Made by a program: the position numbers and the translations under genes. Below, one piece after another: positions 6,920 to 16,228 of a DNA stretch of 40,509 nucleotides. The notes beneath the pieces are model-generated. The model did no database searches. It had not been told where the DNA came from and saw only the letters and a list, made by a program, of their open reading frames with translations. Location of the stretch: assembly GCA_937132065.1 (NCBI GenBank), contig CAKZNT010000075.1, positions 1 through 40,509 on the forward strand, given 5' to 3'. The stretch's first letter is position 1. Every line of letters begins with the position of its first letter. The stretch comes from an uncultured Loktanella sp. GTDB taxonomy: Bacteria; Pseudomonadota; Alphaproteobacteria; Rhodobacterales; Rhodobacteraceae.

Positions 6920-9579
6920 CCCTTTTTGAAACCGGCCAAAGCGGCGGCAAAGGGATTGTCTGGATCGATCTTCTTTTCGACCTTTGGCTTGGCGCTAAAC
7001 TTCTGACGCTGATCACCGCCCTTTGGCGCACCGCGCGGCTTGCCTTTGCCCTTGGGCTTGGCATTTTCACGCTGTGGGCGTGTATTTGTGCGCGCTGCAC
7101 GACCTGCCCAAGTGAAGGTGTAAAACACATCCATTTCAGGCGCTTCAGCGGGGGTTTCTTCAGCCGTTTCAACAGCATCCGCCGCAGCTTCAGGTTTCGC
7201 AGGTTTTACCTTTTCGCGCTCGCCCTTCTCGGCCTTATAGCCAAGACCGGCCATCAGATCGGCGAATTGCTCAAGCGTCATACCCGTGATCGACAGCATG
7301 TCCGCGTTGGCTTCAAAACCGCCACGGCTATCCTTGTCGCGCAGCATATCGGCAAGGCGCTCAAGCATATCAATGCGGATCGCGCGCTCGCCAGAGGCAC
7401 GGTAGCCAGACATCGCGTAATAACCCGCAACCGCATCCTTGGCGGATGGCACAGTGACCAGACCCGGAGGGGGGCTTTCGGGGAATTCAGCAAGACCTTT
7501 GGACAACGACCAAAGCACAAGACGCAGACGCGTAGGCGCGGGCTTGAGCAAGAGCGGCATAAAGATGGTGAATTGACCAAATCGAATACCGTGCTTGCGC
7601 AGGCTGCCACGGGCGTCCTGATCAAGGGCTTTCACCTCGTCAGCGACTTCACCGCGTGGCAAAATACCGAAATTCTCGGCCATACGGAAGGCAAAGCCCT
7701 TGGCCGCCCCCGTCAATGTCTCATCGCCCGCCAAATTAAGCAGAGGCTCGAATCCAGCGGCAATCTTGCGATCAATAAAGTGCTGCAAGCGGCGCGTGAC
7801 CTTGGCCGCCACGTCCTCACCAGCCTCGTCGTCAACAAATGCGACAACCGTTGGCTTCAGCGGATCAGCGCCCGCAACCAATTTGCCCACAGCCGCGTCG
7901 CCCCACATCAGGCCACCCTGCTCTGTGAAATCAATCTCTGGATCGGGGGCGTTATAAAAACGGTCCGCCATCAGATGGAAATGCGGCACAAGCGCCTGCG
8001 CAGAGGCCTGACGCAATGTCTTTGCTTCGTCGGGGCTCCCCGCTTTATCCATATGGAATTGAAAGCCCTGAAGCTTGCCTACGAACTCACCGCTTACGGT
8101 GACTTCACCTTTGTCATTTACGTCAGCCAAAAGGCTCTCCTTCTGTTTGAGCCGGCGAAGCAAAATGCTTGTCCGCCGGTCCACAAATCGTTGGGTCAGC
8201 GCACCGTGAAGCGCATCTGACAATCGGTCTTCTACTGCACGCGTCTCGTCGCGCCAATGGCTTTCGTCACGCAGCCAGCCTTTGCGCTGTGCAACATAGG
8301 TCCAAGTGCGGATATACGCCAATCTTTTGGACAATGCATCAATATCGCCGTCCATACGGTCGATCTTGCGCACTTGCAGACCAAACCAATTGCTCGACAC
8401 ATGGCCATCCTGATGCAAATCTGTGAAAATCTGGGTCAATAATGCGGCATGTTCACCGCGACTTATACCACGGAAGTCGGGGATTCGGCAGACATCCCAC
8501 AGCAGCTTCACCGATGGGCCATCTTTCGCGCGCGCCGCGATAATCTCGTCGGCGGCCAAGGCCTTGAGCGCGGCCAGATCATCGCTCTCGCGCACGCGGG
8601 TCAGCCACCGATCGTTCGTGCGTTCCTCAAGTGTGTTTATCAGGCGTTTGGTCGACCCAAACTGCAACCGACTGTTGCGCCACTGCAATTTAGCGATCGG
8701 TTGAAACCGGTGCTCGCAAATCGCCTGCGCCACTTCATCGTCAAGCGGGACCGCTTCGCCCGTGACGCCAAACGTGCCGTTTTCCTTGAACCGCCCCGCG
8801 CGCCCCGCAATTTGGGCCAACTCATCAGGCATCAAATGGCGCATACGCCGTCCGTCAAACTTGGTCAGCGACGAAAACGCAACATGCGAGATATCAAGGT
8901 TCAGCCCCATGCCAATGGCATCCGTGGCCACCAGATAATCGACATCGCCGTTTTGATACATCTCGACCTGTGCATTGCGGGTGCGAGGCGAAAGTGCGCC
9001 CATCACAACAGCCGCACCACCTTTTTGACGGCGCAGTAACTCAGCAATGGCATAGCAATTTTCAACCGAAAACCCGACAATTGCCGCGCGAGCGGGCATG
9101 CGACTTAGCTTTTTCGAACCTGAATAGGTCAACGTGGACATGCGGTCACGGTAAAGAAATTCGGTGTTCGGGATCAGCTCGGCAATTGCATTATGCATCG
9201 TTGCGGCGCCCAAAAACATGGTTTCATGCAGCCCGCGAGCATTCAGCAAGCGATCGGTAAATACATGGCCACGTTCGGGATCATTGCAAAGCTGTATCTC
9301 GTCGACAGCCAAAAAATCACAGCCCAAGCCCTCGGGCATCGCCTCGACCGTGCAGACCCAATAGGCCGCGCGCGGTGGCACAATCCGCTCTTCGCCCGTG
9401 ATCATCGCGACCACACTCGGCCCCTTGATGGCAACAATGCGGTCATAAACCTCGCGCGCAAGCAGGCGCAGCGGCAAGCCGATCACACCAGAGCGGTGCG
9501 ACAACATACGCTCGATCGCGTAGTGGGTTTTGCCAGTATTCGTCGGCCCTAAAACGGCCGTGATACGGGAATTCAACAT
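6916..9579 (-). CDS. SUV3-like DExH RNA helicase
   Basis: The 887-residue protein has Walker A GPTNTGKT at 11-18 and Walker B DEIQ at 93-96. A helicase C-terminal domain follows (AIGMGLNLDISHVAFSSLTKFDG, then QIAGRAGR). This combination is that of SUV3, the helicase of the mitochondrial RNA degradosome, which has clear relatives in alphaproteobacteria. The C-terminal third is less conserved and ends in a lysine/proline-rich basic tail (KPKGKGKPRGAPKGG), probably an RNA-binding or disordered extension. It should unwind structured RNA during turnover. It is the first gene of a unit with the S4 protein. The bacterial function is inferred from the eukaryotic relative. Confidence 0.88.
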   Translation of the reverse strand: MLNSRITAVLGPTNTGKTHYAIERMLSHRSGVIGLPLRLLAREVYDRIVAIKGPSVVAMITGEERIVPPRAAYWVCTVEAMPEGLGCDFLAVDEIQLCNDPERGHVFTDRLLNARGLHETMFLGAATMHNAIAELIPNTEFLYRDRMSTLTYSGSKKLSRMPARAAIVGFSVENCYAIAELLRRQKGGAAVVMGALSPRTRNAQVEMYQNGDVDYLVATDAIGMGLNLDISHVAFSSLTKFDGRRMRHLMPDELAQIAGRAGRFKENGTFGVTGEAVPLDDEVAQAICEHRFQPIAKLQWRNSRLQFGSTKRLINTLEERTNDRWLTRVRESDDLAALKALAADEIIAARAKDGPSVKLLWDVCRIPDFRGISRGEHAALLTQIFTDLHQDGHVSSNWFGLQVRKIDRMDGDIDALSKRLAYIRTWTYVAQRKGWLRDESHWRDETRAVEDRLSDALHGALTQRFVDRRTSILLRRLKQKESLLADVNDKGEVTVSGEFVGKLQGFQFHMDKAGSPDEAKTLRQASAQALVPHFHLMADRFYNAPDPEIDFTEQGGLMWGDAAVGKLVAGADPLKPTVVAFVDDEAGEDVAAKVTRRLQHFIDRKIAAGFEPLLNLAGDETLTGAAKGFAFRMAENFGILPRGEVADEVKALDQDARGSLRKHGIRFGQFTIFMPLLLKPAPTRLRLVLWSLSKGLAEFPESPPPGLVTVPSAKDAVAGYYAMSGYRASGERAIRIDMLERLADMLRDKDSRGGFEANADMLSITGMTLEQFADLMAGLGYKAEKGEREKVKPAKPEAAADAVETAEETPAEAPEMDVFYTFTWAGRAARTNTRPQRENAKPKGKGKPRGAPKGGDQRQKFSAKPKVEKKIDPDNPFAAALAGFKKG

Positions 9580-9608
9580 AGTTTTTCCCGTTCAACGGGC
9601 CAGACGCG

Positions 9609-10181
9609 TTAGATCGCCTGACCTTCCAATGCGAGTGTCAATCTGGTGATAGCCTCGGCCACCCCTTCCGAGCCCGGATTAATCGCAGTGACGGCGCGGT
9701 AGACCTCAAGGGCATCCGCAGGGCGATCCATCGCTTCGAGAATCACCCCGACACCGCGCATCGCCCCGAAATGGCGCGGGTTCAGCACCAAAACCTCGCG
9801 CAAGTCATCAAGCGCAGGCCCGATCAGCCCCAAACCATAATAAGCGGTCGCCCGCGCATTATAGCCTTCCGCAAATGTCGGATCGTGGTCAACAAGTGCA
9901 GAAAAATGCTCAAGCGCCAATTCGGTGTTGCCCGCATCTAGCGCGTCTTTGCCACGGCGGAGCAGCAAATCAAGGCTCGGCGAGCCGCTTTTCTCCCACT
10001 TGGCAATGATCTGACCTTCAATACGATCGTGGGTATTTTCATCAGCTTCCGCCAACTCCTCAAACAATTCATCGACCGTGGCCGCGCCAACAGGTAGGGA
10101 AAACCCGACTATTATGGCAAGTGCCGTAACGGTATATTTGAAGGTATGTGTCCGCATGCTCATACTTATAATGTAACGCAT
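9609..10181 (-). CDS. Exported tetratricopeptide-repeat protein
   Basis: About 190 residues. A signal peptide (TVTALAIIVGFSLPVGA) ends near residue 33, and then at least three TPR units follow (around LLLRRGKDALDAGNTELALEHFSALV, EGYNARATAYYGLGLIGPALDDL and AMRGVGVILEAMDRPADALEVY, each spread over about 34 residues). TPR proteins act as scaffolds for protein contacts, and the partner is unknown here. Several in-frame ATG codons (10181, 10163, 10157) lack a Shine-Dalgarno sequence. The start at 10157 would give a shorter n-region and is equally possible. It is divergent from the SCP2 gene. Confidence 0.8.
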   Translation of the reverse strand: MRYIISMSMRTHTFKYTVTALAIIVGFSLPVGAATVDELFEELAEADENTHDRIEGQIIAKWEKSGSPSLDLLLRRGKDALDAGNTELALEHFSALVDHDPTFAEGYNARATAYYGLGLIGPALDDLREVLVLNPRHFGAMRGVGVILEAMDRPADALEVYRAVTAINPGSEGVAEAITRLTLALEGQAI

Positions 10182-10235
10182 CAAACGACCAATGCCAGAG
10201 GGGCGGCGGTCAAATTAGAAAACAAAGGATCAATT

Positions 10236-10526
10236 ATGAGCGATGTCATCTCCGAAGCTGTTGTAGCACTGAACGAAAAAATGGGCGGCGCAGGCTTTGA
10301 CGGTACTGCGAAATTCGTGATCGCGGACGAAGGCGGGATCATTATCGACGCTGACGGCGCACGCGCAAGCGAAGACGACGCCGATGTGACCCTGACTGCG
10401 AGCACCGACACCTTCAAGGCGATCCTCGACGGCGAGCAGAACCCGACAGCGGCCTTTATGACAGGCAAGCTCAAGGTTGACGGCGACATGGGTCTTGCGA
10501 TGAAACTCGCTGGCGTGTTGTCCTAA
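10236..10526 (+). CDS. SCP2 sterol-binding domain protein
   Basis: The 96-residue protein is a single SCP2-like domain: an N-terminal helix (ISEAVVALNEKM), a central beta region (AKFVIADEGGIIIDADG) and a C-terminal part with DGEQNPTAAFMTGKLKVDGDM, the usual SCP2 signature. Such domains form a hydrophobic tunnel for lipids or acyl-CoA. AAAGGA at 10224-10229 supports the ATG at 10236. It lies three bases upstream of the alpha/beta hydrolase gene, so both are probably translated together and may act on the same lipid-like ligand (inference). Confidence 0.88.
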   Translation: MSDVISEAVVALNEKMGGAGFDGTAKFVIADEGGIIIDADGARASEDDADVTLTASTDTFKAILDGEQNPTAAFMTGKLKVDGDMGLAMKLAGVLS

Positions 10527-10529
10527 ATC

Positions 10530-11474
10530 ATGTTGAGCGCCCCTTACTTCACCGATATCGCCGAAGGGCCAGCAGACGGTCAGGCCCACTGGGTTAAAAC
10601 CGCTGACGGGCTGAACATTCGTGTGGCAAACTGGGGACAAGGGGCGCAAACACCGCTTAAGGGGACAATCCTGATGTTCCCGGGGCGCACTGAATACATT
10701 GAAAAATACGGGCCTGCTGCGGTTGATTTTCTGCAAAGGGGCTACGCAAGCGTGGCAATCGACTGGCGCGGCCAAGGGCTTGCTGATCGCACAACCGACA
10801 ACCCGCTGCTTGGGGATGTGGTCGACTTCACCGACTACCAGAAAGACGTGGCCGCGCTGATGGCACATGTCGCGGCGCTCAAACTCCCCAAACCCTATTT
10901 CCTGATGGCGCATTCGATGGGGGGATGCATCGGCTTGCGGGCACTCACCGAAGGGCTCGACGTCAAGGCAGCAGCATTTTCTGCACCCATGTGGGGCATT
11001 CAAATGGCCGCCCCCATGCGGCCAATTGCATGGGCAATATCGAGCCTGTCGCGCAGACTCGGGTTCGATCAATCCCTTGCGCCGGGGCAAACCACGCAAG
11101 GCTACGTTGCGCGGGTTTCTTTCGCCGAAAACACGCTCACATCCGATCCGGACATGTTCGCGTTCTTTCAGCGGCAACTCGAAGCGCACCCCGAAATGGA
11201 ACTCGGTGGGCCAACACTGCGGTGGCTCAACGAAAGCCTGCGCGAAATGGCGCATCTCTCCACCCTGCCCGCGCCCCTTCTGCCCTGCGTCACGGCGCTT
11301 GGCTCTGACGAGGCGATTGTGGATTCCAACGCGATCCGCGAACGGATGGGGCAATGGGGTGACGGCGTTCTGCAACTCGTCGAGAATGGCCGCCACGAGG
11401 TCTTGATGGAAAAACCCCCCATGCGCAAAACGGTGTTCGACGCGGCCACCGCGCTGTTCGACAAGCACCGCTAA
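10530..11474 (+). CDS. Alpha/beta hydrolase, lysophospholipase/monoacylglycerol lipase-like
   Basis: The 314-residue protein has the alpha/beta hydrolase fold with the nucleophile elbow AHSMGG at 127-132 (Ser129). An acid residue is likely in TALGSDEAIVDS and the catalytic histidine in GRHEVLMEK near the C-terminus. FPGRTEYIEKYG and IDWRGQGLADR match the PldB/monoglyceride lipase group. It has no signal peptide, so it should be cytoplasmic. It follows the SCP2 gene after three bases (TAAATCATG). The substrate is probably a lysophospholipid or monoacylglycerol ester, from family resemblance only. Confidence 0.85.
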   Translation: MLSAPYFTDIAEGPADGQAHWVKTADGLNIRVANWGQGAQTPLKGTILMFPGRTEYIEKYGPAAVDFLQRGYASVAIDWRGQGLADRTTDNPLLGDVVDFTDYQKDVAALMAHVAALKLPKPYFLMAHSMGGCIGLRALTEGLDVKAAAFSAPMWGIQMAAPMRPIAWAISSLSRRLGFDQSLAPGQTTQGYVARVSFAENTLTSDPDMFAFFQRQLEAHPEMELGGPTLRWLNESLREMAHLSTLPAPLLPCVTALGSDEAIVDSNAIRERMGQWGDGVLQLVENGRHEVLMEKPPMRKTVFDAATALFDKHR

Positions 11475-11544
11475 CGCCCTTTAAGGGTTCAAAAACATGC
11501 GGACCGCGCCTATATCCATGGAAACATGTTTATGAGGTATCACC

Positions 11545-13362
11545 ATGGCGCATCCGTCCCCCGTATTTGACGCAAATAGCAGCGGCGGCAACGCCTTTGG
11601 CGACCTGCCCGAATGGGATCTGACCGATCTTTACCCAAGCGAGGACAGCGCGGAATTCAAGCGCGACATGGACTGGCTGGAAACAGCCTGCGCCGAATTC
11701 GCGCACGACTATGAGGGCAAGCTAGCGTCACTTTCGGCCTCCGAAATGCTGACCGCCGTTCTTGCCTACGAGAAAATCGAAAATATCGCAGGGCGGATCA
11801 TGTCCTACGCGGGGCTGCGCTACTACCAGATCACGACCGACAGCGACCGCGCCAAATTCATGGCCGATGCGCAAGATAAAATCACCGCCTATACAACGCC
11901 GCTTGTGTTCTACGGGCTGGAGTTCAACCGGATCGAGGATGCGCAGCTAGCAGACATGCTGGCGCAAAATGCAGACCTTGCCCGCTACAAGCCTGTGTTT
12001 GACCGGATGCGGGCGATGAAGCCGCACCAGCTTTCCGACGAGTTGGAGAAATTTCTGCACGATCAATCCACCATCGGGGCGGCGGCGTGGAACAGGCTGT
12101 TTGACGAAACAATGGCAGGGCTGGAATTCGACGTTGACGGCGAGACGCTCAACCTTGAAGCAACGCTAAACCTCTTGACCGATCAGGATCGCAGCAAGCG
12201 CGAAGCGGCAACCCATGCGCTCGCGGACGTCTTTCAAGACAACATCAAAATCTTTGCCCGCGTTCACAACACGCTCGCAAAGGAAAAAGAGATCGAAGAT
12301 CGCTGGCGGCATATGCCGACTCCCCAAACGGGGCGTCACCTTGCCAACCATGTCGAGGCCGAAGTCGTCGAGGCGCTACGTGACGCGGTTGTCGCCGCTT
12401 ACCCGCGCCTGTCACACCGCTATTATGCCTTAAAAGCCAAATGGTTAGGGCTAGATCGGATGCAGACATGGGATCGCAACGCGCCGCTCCCGATGGAAAG
12501 CACACGCACCGTTGACTGGGACGAGGCGCGCGACACCGTGCTCGACGCCTACGCCGACTTTGACCCCAAAATGGCAGAGCTCGCCAAGCCGTTCTTTACC
12601 GAAGGCTGGATTGATGCGGGCGTAAAACCGGGCAAAGCTCCGGGCGCATTTGCGCATCCGACCGTGACCACCGTGCACCCCTACGTGATGCTCAACTATT
12701 TGGGTAAACCGCGTGACGTGATGACCTTGGCGCATGAACTCGGGCACGGCGTGCATCAGGTTCTCGCCGCCGATCAAGGCGAGCTTTTGTCCTCGACCCC
12801 GCTCACCTTGGCCGAAACGGCGTCTGTGTTTGGCGAAATGTTGACGTTCCAGAAGCTATTGGAAGGGGCAAAAACCAAGCAAGAGCGCAAAGTGCTACTT
12901 GCAGGTAAAGTCGAGGATATGATCAACACAGTCGTGCGCCAGATCGCGTTCTACGACTTTGAATGCAAATTGCACGCCGCACGCGCGCAGGGCGAATTAA
13001 CACCAGACGACATCAACGCACTCTGGATGTCCGTGCAGGCCGAAAGCCTTGGCGAAATCTTTGATTACACGCCGGGTTACGGAACGTTCTGGGCCTATAT
13101 CCCCCACTTCGTGCACTCGCCATTTTACGTCTACGCCTATGCGTTTGGCGACGGGCTCGTGAATGCGCTTTATGCGGTCTACGCCGAGGGTGATCCGGAC
13201 TTCAAAGAGAAATACTTCGACATGCTGCGCGCTGGCGGGTCCAAGCATCACACAGATCTGCTTGCGCCGTTCGGGCTTGACGCCTCTGACCCGAAATTCT
13301 GGGACAAAGGGCTGTCTATGATCGAAGGGATGATCGACGAGCTTGAGGCGATGGAAGACTAG
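11545..13362 (+). CDS. pepF: M3-family oligoendopeptidase F
   Basis: The 605-residue zinc metallopeptidase carries HELGH at 397-401 with the downstream glutamate in the segment LTLAETASVFGEM, the zinc site of the M3 family. The upstream PepF N-terminal domain (about 20-190) and the motif TVHPYVMLNYLGKPRDV before the zinc site fit oligoendopeptidase F. These cytoplasmic enzymes cut short peptides of about 7-17 residues. Length is normal. The ATG at 11545 is preceded by TGAGG. Its stop overlaps the stop of the convergent VOC gene within the palindrome CTAG. Confidence 0.94.
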   Translation: MAHPSPVFDANSSGGNAFGDLPEWDLTDLYPSEDSAEFKRDMDWLETACAEFAHDYEGKLASLSASEMLTAVLAYEKIENIAGRIMSYAGLRYYQITTDSDRAKFMADAQDKITAYTTPLVFYGLEFNRIEDAQLADMLAQNADLARYKPVFDRMRAMKPHQLSDELEKFLHDQSTIGAAAWNRLFDETMAGLEFDVDGETLNLEATLNLLTDQDRSKREAATHALADVFQDNIKIFARVHNTLAKEKEIEDRWRHMPTPQTGRHLANHVEAEVVEALRDAVVAAYPRLSHRYYALKAKWLGLDRMQTWDRNAPLPMESTRTVDWDEARDTVLDAYADFDPKMAELAKPFFTEGWIDAGVKPGKAPGAFAHPTVTTVHPYVMLNYLGKPRDVMTLAHELGHGVHQVLAADQGELLSSTPLTLAETASVFGEMLTFQKLLEGAKTKQERKVLLAGKVEDMINTVVRQIAFYDFECKLHAARAQGELTPDDINALWMSVQAESLGEIFDYTPGYGTFWAYIPHFVHSPFYVYAYAFGDGLVNALYAVYAEGDPDFKEKYFDMLRAGGSKHHTDLLAPFGLDASDPKFWDKGLSMIEGMIDELEAMED

Positions 13363-13811
13363 GCCGTATAGGCCGCTTCCAGCGCCGCAATATCAATCTT
13401 GCCCATTTGTATCATTGCATCGGTGGCGCGCTTTGCCCCTGCGGGGTCAGAGCCGCCAACGGTGCGCGGCAATGCCTCGGGGATGATCTGCCAGCTGACG
13501 CCAAAGCGGTCAACGCACCAGCCACAACGCCCCTCACTGCCGCCATCGCCCGTTAGCGCGGCCCATAGGCGATCCGTTTCCGATTGATCCTTTGTCATCA
13601 CCATGATCGACGCCGCAGGGGTCAGCGCGTGGTGCGGTCCACCATTCAAGATCATGTATGGAACGCCCGCCAGATGGAAGTTCACCATCATTGGCGCGGC
13701 ATCAGCGGCAAAATCGCCCTCGATCCCCGACCCGTCAATGAGTGAAACATAGAACTTGGCCGCCTCCAGACCGCCGCTCGTCATCCATAGGCAGGTGCGG
13801 ATAGTGCTCAT
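13359..13811 (-). CDS. VOC-superfamily protein, PhnB/3-demethylubiquinone-methyltransferase-like
   Basis: The 150-residue protein matches the PhnB-like branch of the vicinal oxygen chelate fold: STIRTCLWMTSGGLEAAKFY at the start, FHLAGVPYMILNGGPHHALTPAASI in the middle, and CGWCVDRFGVSWQIIPEALP near the end. The C-terminal part (TDAMIQMGKIDIAALEAAY) is also usual for this group. The function of most members is unknown. The ATG at 13811 overlaps the stop of the DUF4389 gene by one base (TGATG), so it belongs to the unit Gfo/Idh - DUF4389 - VOC. An in-frame extension of eight codons is not preferred. Confidence 0.85.
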   Translation of the reverse strand: MSTIRTCLWMTSGGLEAAKFYVSLIDGSGIEGDFAADAAPMMVNFHLAGVPYMILNGGPHHALTPAASIMVMTKDQSETDRLWAALTGDGGSEGRCGWCVDRFGVSWQIIPEALPRTVGGSDPAGAKRATDAMIQMGKIDIAALEAAYTA

Positions 13812-14083
13812 CAGTCCAACTCGGTCCACGGCCACGGCTTCACCTCGGACGCCGCTGTCTGATAGCGGATCGATTTTGCCATCCAGACACCCATTGTCGT
13901 GCCAAACTCGGCAAGTTGCTCGTTGGGTTCACGCTTGTTGAAAAGCATGATCAAGAACTGGATCACAGCAATCAGCCAGAACAGGGATTGCGCGAAACTC
14001 ATCAGCAAGCCGATGATGATCATCGACAACAGGCGCATCCATAGGCTCTCATAGTCGGCGTGGTCGTTTTCGTTCTCGGTCAT
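13811..14083 (-). CDS. DUF4389-type small membrane protein
   Basis: The 90-residue protein has an acidic N-terminus, two hydrophobic segments (about 17-50, MRLLSMIIIGLLMSFAQSLF and then IAVIQFLIMLFN) and a cytoplasmic C-terminal part with WMAKSIRYQT and WPWTELD. This layout matches DUF4389 proteins, whose role is not known. It overlaps the oxidoreductase gene by four bases upstream and the VOC gene by one base downstream, so all three are probably one translation-coupled unit. Confidence 0.8.
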   Translation of the reverse strand: MTENENDHADYESLWMRLLSMIIIGLLMSFAQSLFWLIAVIQFLIMLFNKREPNEQLAEFGTTMGVWMAKSIRYQTAASEVKPWPWTELD

Positions 14084-15021
14084 GCGCGGCCTCCAGCCTC
14101 AAATACCATATCGATCATTTCCTGTGTGCCACGAGAGAATGACATTGGACAAGGGTAAGCTGCCCCGCCACGCGCCGCCGCACCAAAATTCTCGACCTGC
14201 AAAACATACTGGTTCACCTGCGGCCATTGCTCGGTAACAATCTGTCGCCCGTCAGTCTCAACCGTCATTTCCGCTACGCCAAATACGCCTGCATTAAACG
14301 GACAGGTGAGCCGCAAAACGCCGCGATCCCCATGGAACACCATTTCCTGACGCGGCTGCATGCGCATCGACACCACCGCACTATAGGTGAAACCCGCGAA
14401 ATTCGCCGCGACCTGCGCAAAGACGTCAACACCATGATCATAGCGGATCTTTGCGTAGGGAATATCAACAGGCTCCGCGCCCGTCACGAACCGCGCGCCG
14501 CCAAAAGTATAAACGCCCATCTCGGGCTTGTTGCGATAGTTGGTCACATCGCCAGTGTTGTCATAGCTAAAGACCGCATCAACATGCACCAGATTGCCAA
14601 TCTCGCCGCCCTGCACAATGTCGCGGGCGCGCGCAAACTGCGGGTGATGCACGATCATAAACGCCTCGGCACAAAGACGACCCGCTTTGGCGGCAGCGGC
14701 CTCCAATTGGTCAAACTCTTGCGCCGCCAGCGTTATCGGTTTTTCGCATAGCACATGTTTTCCCGCCGCAAGCGCCTTTAATGTCCATTCAACATGCAAA
14801 TGGTTTGGCAAAGGCACGTAGACGGCGTCAATTTCCGGATCGGCCAGCAGCGCTTCATAGCTATCGTAAACGGTAATTGCGGGGGCAAACGCGCGAAACG
14901 GCGCGGCCTTGGCAGGATCAGAGGTCGCAAGTCCCGCCAGTTCAGCACCCTTTGCCGCATGGATCGCCGGCCCCATGTGTTCACGGGCAAACTTTGCCGC
15001 CCCCAAAATTCCCCAGCGCAT
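14080..15021 (-). CDS. Gfo/Idh/MocA-family oxidoreductase
   Basis: The 313-residue protein begins MRWGILGAAKFAREH, a Rossmann dinucleotide-binding start. It carries the family motif CEKP at 92-95 and a substrate-side histidine in AFMIVHHPQF. The C-terminal domain contains the beta-sheet region typical of GFO_IDH_MocA_C. Members are NAD(P)-dependent dehydrogenases of sugars, inositol or related polyols; the substrate cannot be read from the sequence. It is the first gene of a three-gene unit with DUF4389 and VOC proteins and has GGGAGGAACG before the ATG. Confidence 0.9.
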   Translation of the reverse strand: MRWGILGAAKFAREHMGPAIHAAKGAELAGLATSDPAKAAPFRAFAPAITVYDSYEALLADPEIDAVYVPLPNHLHVEWTLKALAAGKHVLCEKPITLAAQEFDQLEAAAAKAGRLCAEAFMIVHHPQFARARDIVQGGEIGNLVHVDAVFSYDNTGDVTNYRNKPEMGVYTFGGARFVTGAEPVDIPYAKIRYDHGVDVFAQVAANFAGFTYSAVVSMRMQPRQEMVFHGDRGVLRLTCPFNAGVFGVAEMTVETDGRQIVTEQWPQVNQYVLQVENFGAAARGGAAYPCPMSFSRGTQEMIDMVFEAGGRA

Positions 15022-15107
15022 TTCGTTCCTCCCATGGTTTCGCGCACGATAGCCAGATGTACGCAGGTCGCCTAGCCCACATCCGCATGCGGCAGCGGTC
15101 CGCCAAC

Positions 15108-15136
15108 AAAAAAGGCCCCCACAAACTGTGGAGGCC
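15108..15136 (-). terminator. Intrinsic terminator after rpoH
   Basis: In the minus-strand direction a 10-base stem (15127-15136 with 15114-15123, one mismatch) with a 3-base loop is followed by six T (15108-15113). It lies 21 bases past the rpoH stop. Confidence 0.85.
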
Positions 15137-15156
15137 CAATTACACGCTAAACACTC

Positions 15157-16056
15157 TTATGCGTCTGCAAGCATACCTTTTTCGCGGGCAAGCTCATGCA
15201 TTCGGGTTTGCAACTTCTCAAAGGCACGCACTTCGATCTGGCGAATACGCTCGCGGCTGACGTTGTATTGACCGCTCAAATCCTCAAGCGTGATCGTTTC
15301 CTCGGCCAAGCGGCGCTGCACCAGAATATCCTGTTCGCGCTCGTTTAGCACTTGCATGGCCTCGGCCATCAACTCGCGGCGCGCCGTCATCTCGTCAGAT
15401 GCCTCATAGTCGGCAGCGGTATCCACGCTGTCATCCTCAAGCCAGTCCTGCCACTGTGTCGCGCTATCGCCGTCAGAGCCGACCATCGCATTCAGCGATG
15501 CGTCACCACCCGACATGCGGCGGTTCATCGACACAACTTCTGCTTCGGTCACACCCAGATCGGTCGCAATTCGCGCGACATTCTCGGGACGCAGATCGCC
15601 ATCCTCAAGCGCGCCAATGCGGTTCTTTGCCTTGCGCAGGTTGAAAAACAGCTTCTTTTGCGCAGAGGTCGTGCCAAGCTTCACAAGCGACCAAGAGCGC
15701 AGCACATATTCCTGAATAGATGCACGGATCCACCACATTGCATAGGTCGCAAGGCGGAACCCTTTCTCGGGGTCAAACTTCTTCACAGCCTGCATCAGGC
15801 CGACATTCGCCTCCGAAATCACCTCTGCCTGTGGCAAACCATAGCCGCGATAGCCCATGGCGATTTTGGCAGCAAGGCGCAGGTGCGACGTCACCATGCG
15901 GTGCGCGGCATCCGTATCCTCGTGGTCAACCCAACGCTTGGCCAACATATATTCTTCTTCAGGCTCCAAGAGCGGAAACTTGCGAATTTCCTGCATATAG
16001 CGATTCAGGCCTTGTTCCGGCGAAGGTGCCGGCAGATTTTTAAGATTACTCATCAT
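15157..16056 (-). CDS. rpoH: RNA polymerase sigma-32 (heat-shock) factor
   Basis: The 299-residue product has sigma region 2 (LRLAAKIAMGYRGYGLPQAE, then GFRLATYAMWWIRASIQEY). The RpoH box QKKLFFNLR at 133-141 is diagnostic for sigma-32. Region 4 ends with [20 protein letters not shown]. It should direct RNA polymerase to heat-shock promoters; several Rhodobacteraceae carry two RpoH paralogs with overlapping regulons, and which one this is cannot be told here. Two adjacent ATG codons (16056 and 16053) follow AGGGGAG. A TTGAAA-17-CATATC promoter lies upstream and an intrinsic terminator downstream, so it is monocistronic. Confidence 0.95.
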   Translation of the reverse strand: MMSNLKNLPAPSPEQGLNRYMQEIRKFPLLEPEEEYMLAKRWVDHEDTDAAHRMVTSHLRLAAKIAMGYRGYGLPQAEVISEANVGLMQAVKKFDPEKGFRLATYAMWWIRASIQEYVLRSWSLVKLGTTSAQKKLFFNLRKAKNRIGALEDGDLRPENVARIATDLGVTEAEVVSMNRRMSGGDASLNAMVGSDGDSATQWQDWLEDDSVDTAADYEASDEMTARRELMAEAMQVLNEREQDILVQRRLAEETITLEDLSGQYNVSRERIRQIEVRAFEKLQTRMHELAREKGMLADA

Positions 16057-16092
16057 TCGTCTCCCCTGCCCAATGTTTACGGGCTTAACATG

Positions 16093-16121
16093 GATATGGC
16101 GATAGGCAGGTCGGCTTTCAA
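16093..16121 (-). promoter_or_regulatory. Predicted rpoH promoter
   Basis: On the minus strand TTGAAA (16116-16121) and CATATC (16093-16098) are separated by 17 bases, 37 bases before the rpoH start. The preceding C gives CTTGAAA and the second element reads CCATATC, so it fits both housekeeping and sigma-32 consensus forms. Autoregulation by RpoH is therefore possible but not shown. Confidence 0.5.
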
Positions 16122-16228
16122 GCCCATTTAGCCATAAACTGTAAAAACTATATGAATACGCATCAGCCGAAGTTGTAGTGATATGTCAGTGCACTCACGC
16201 ACATGAGATCAGATGAAATGATATATGC

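Noticed and set aside
7267-8220. Long open frame on the plus strand opposite the SUV3-like helicase
   Set aside because: The minus strand carries clear helicase motifs through the whole region; the plus frame has no recognisable domain and reflects GC-rich codon bias of the real gene.
10230-11468. Long open frame on the minus strand opposite the SCP2 and hydrolase genes
   Set aside because: Both plus-strand genes have family motifs and good spacing; the antisense frame crosses both and shows no domain.
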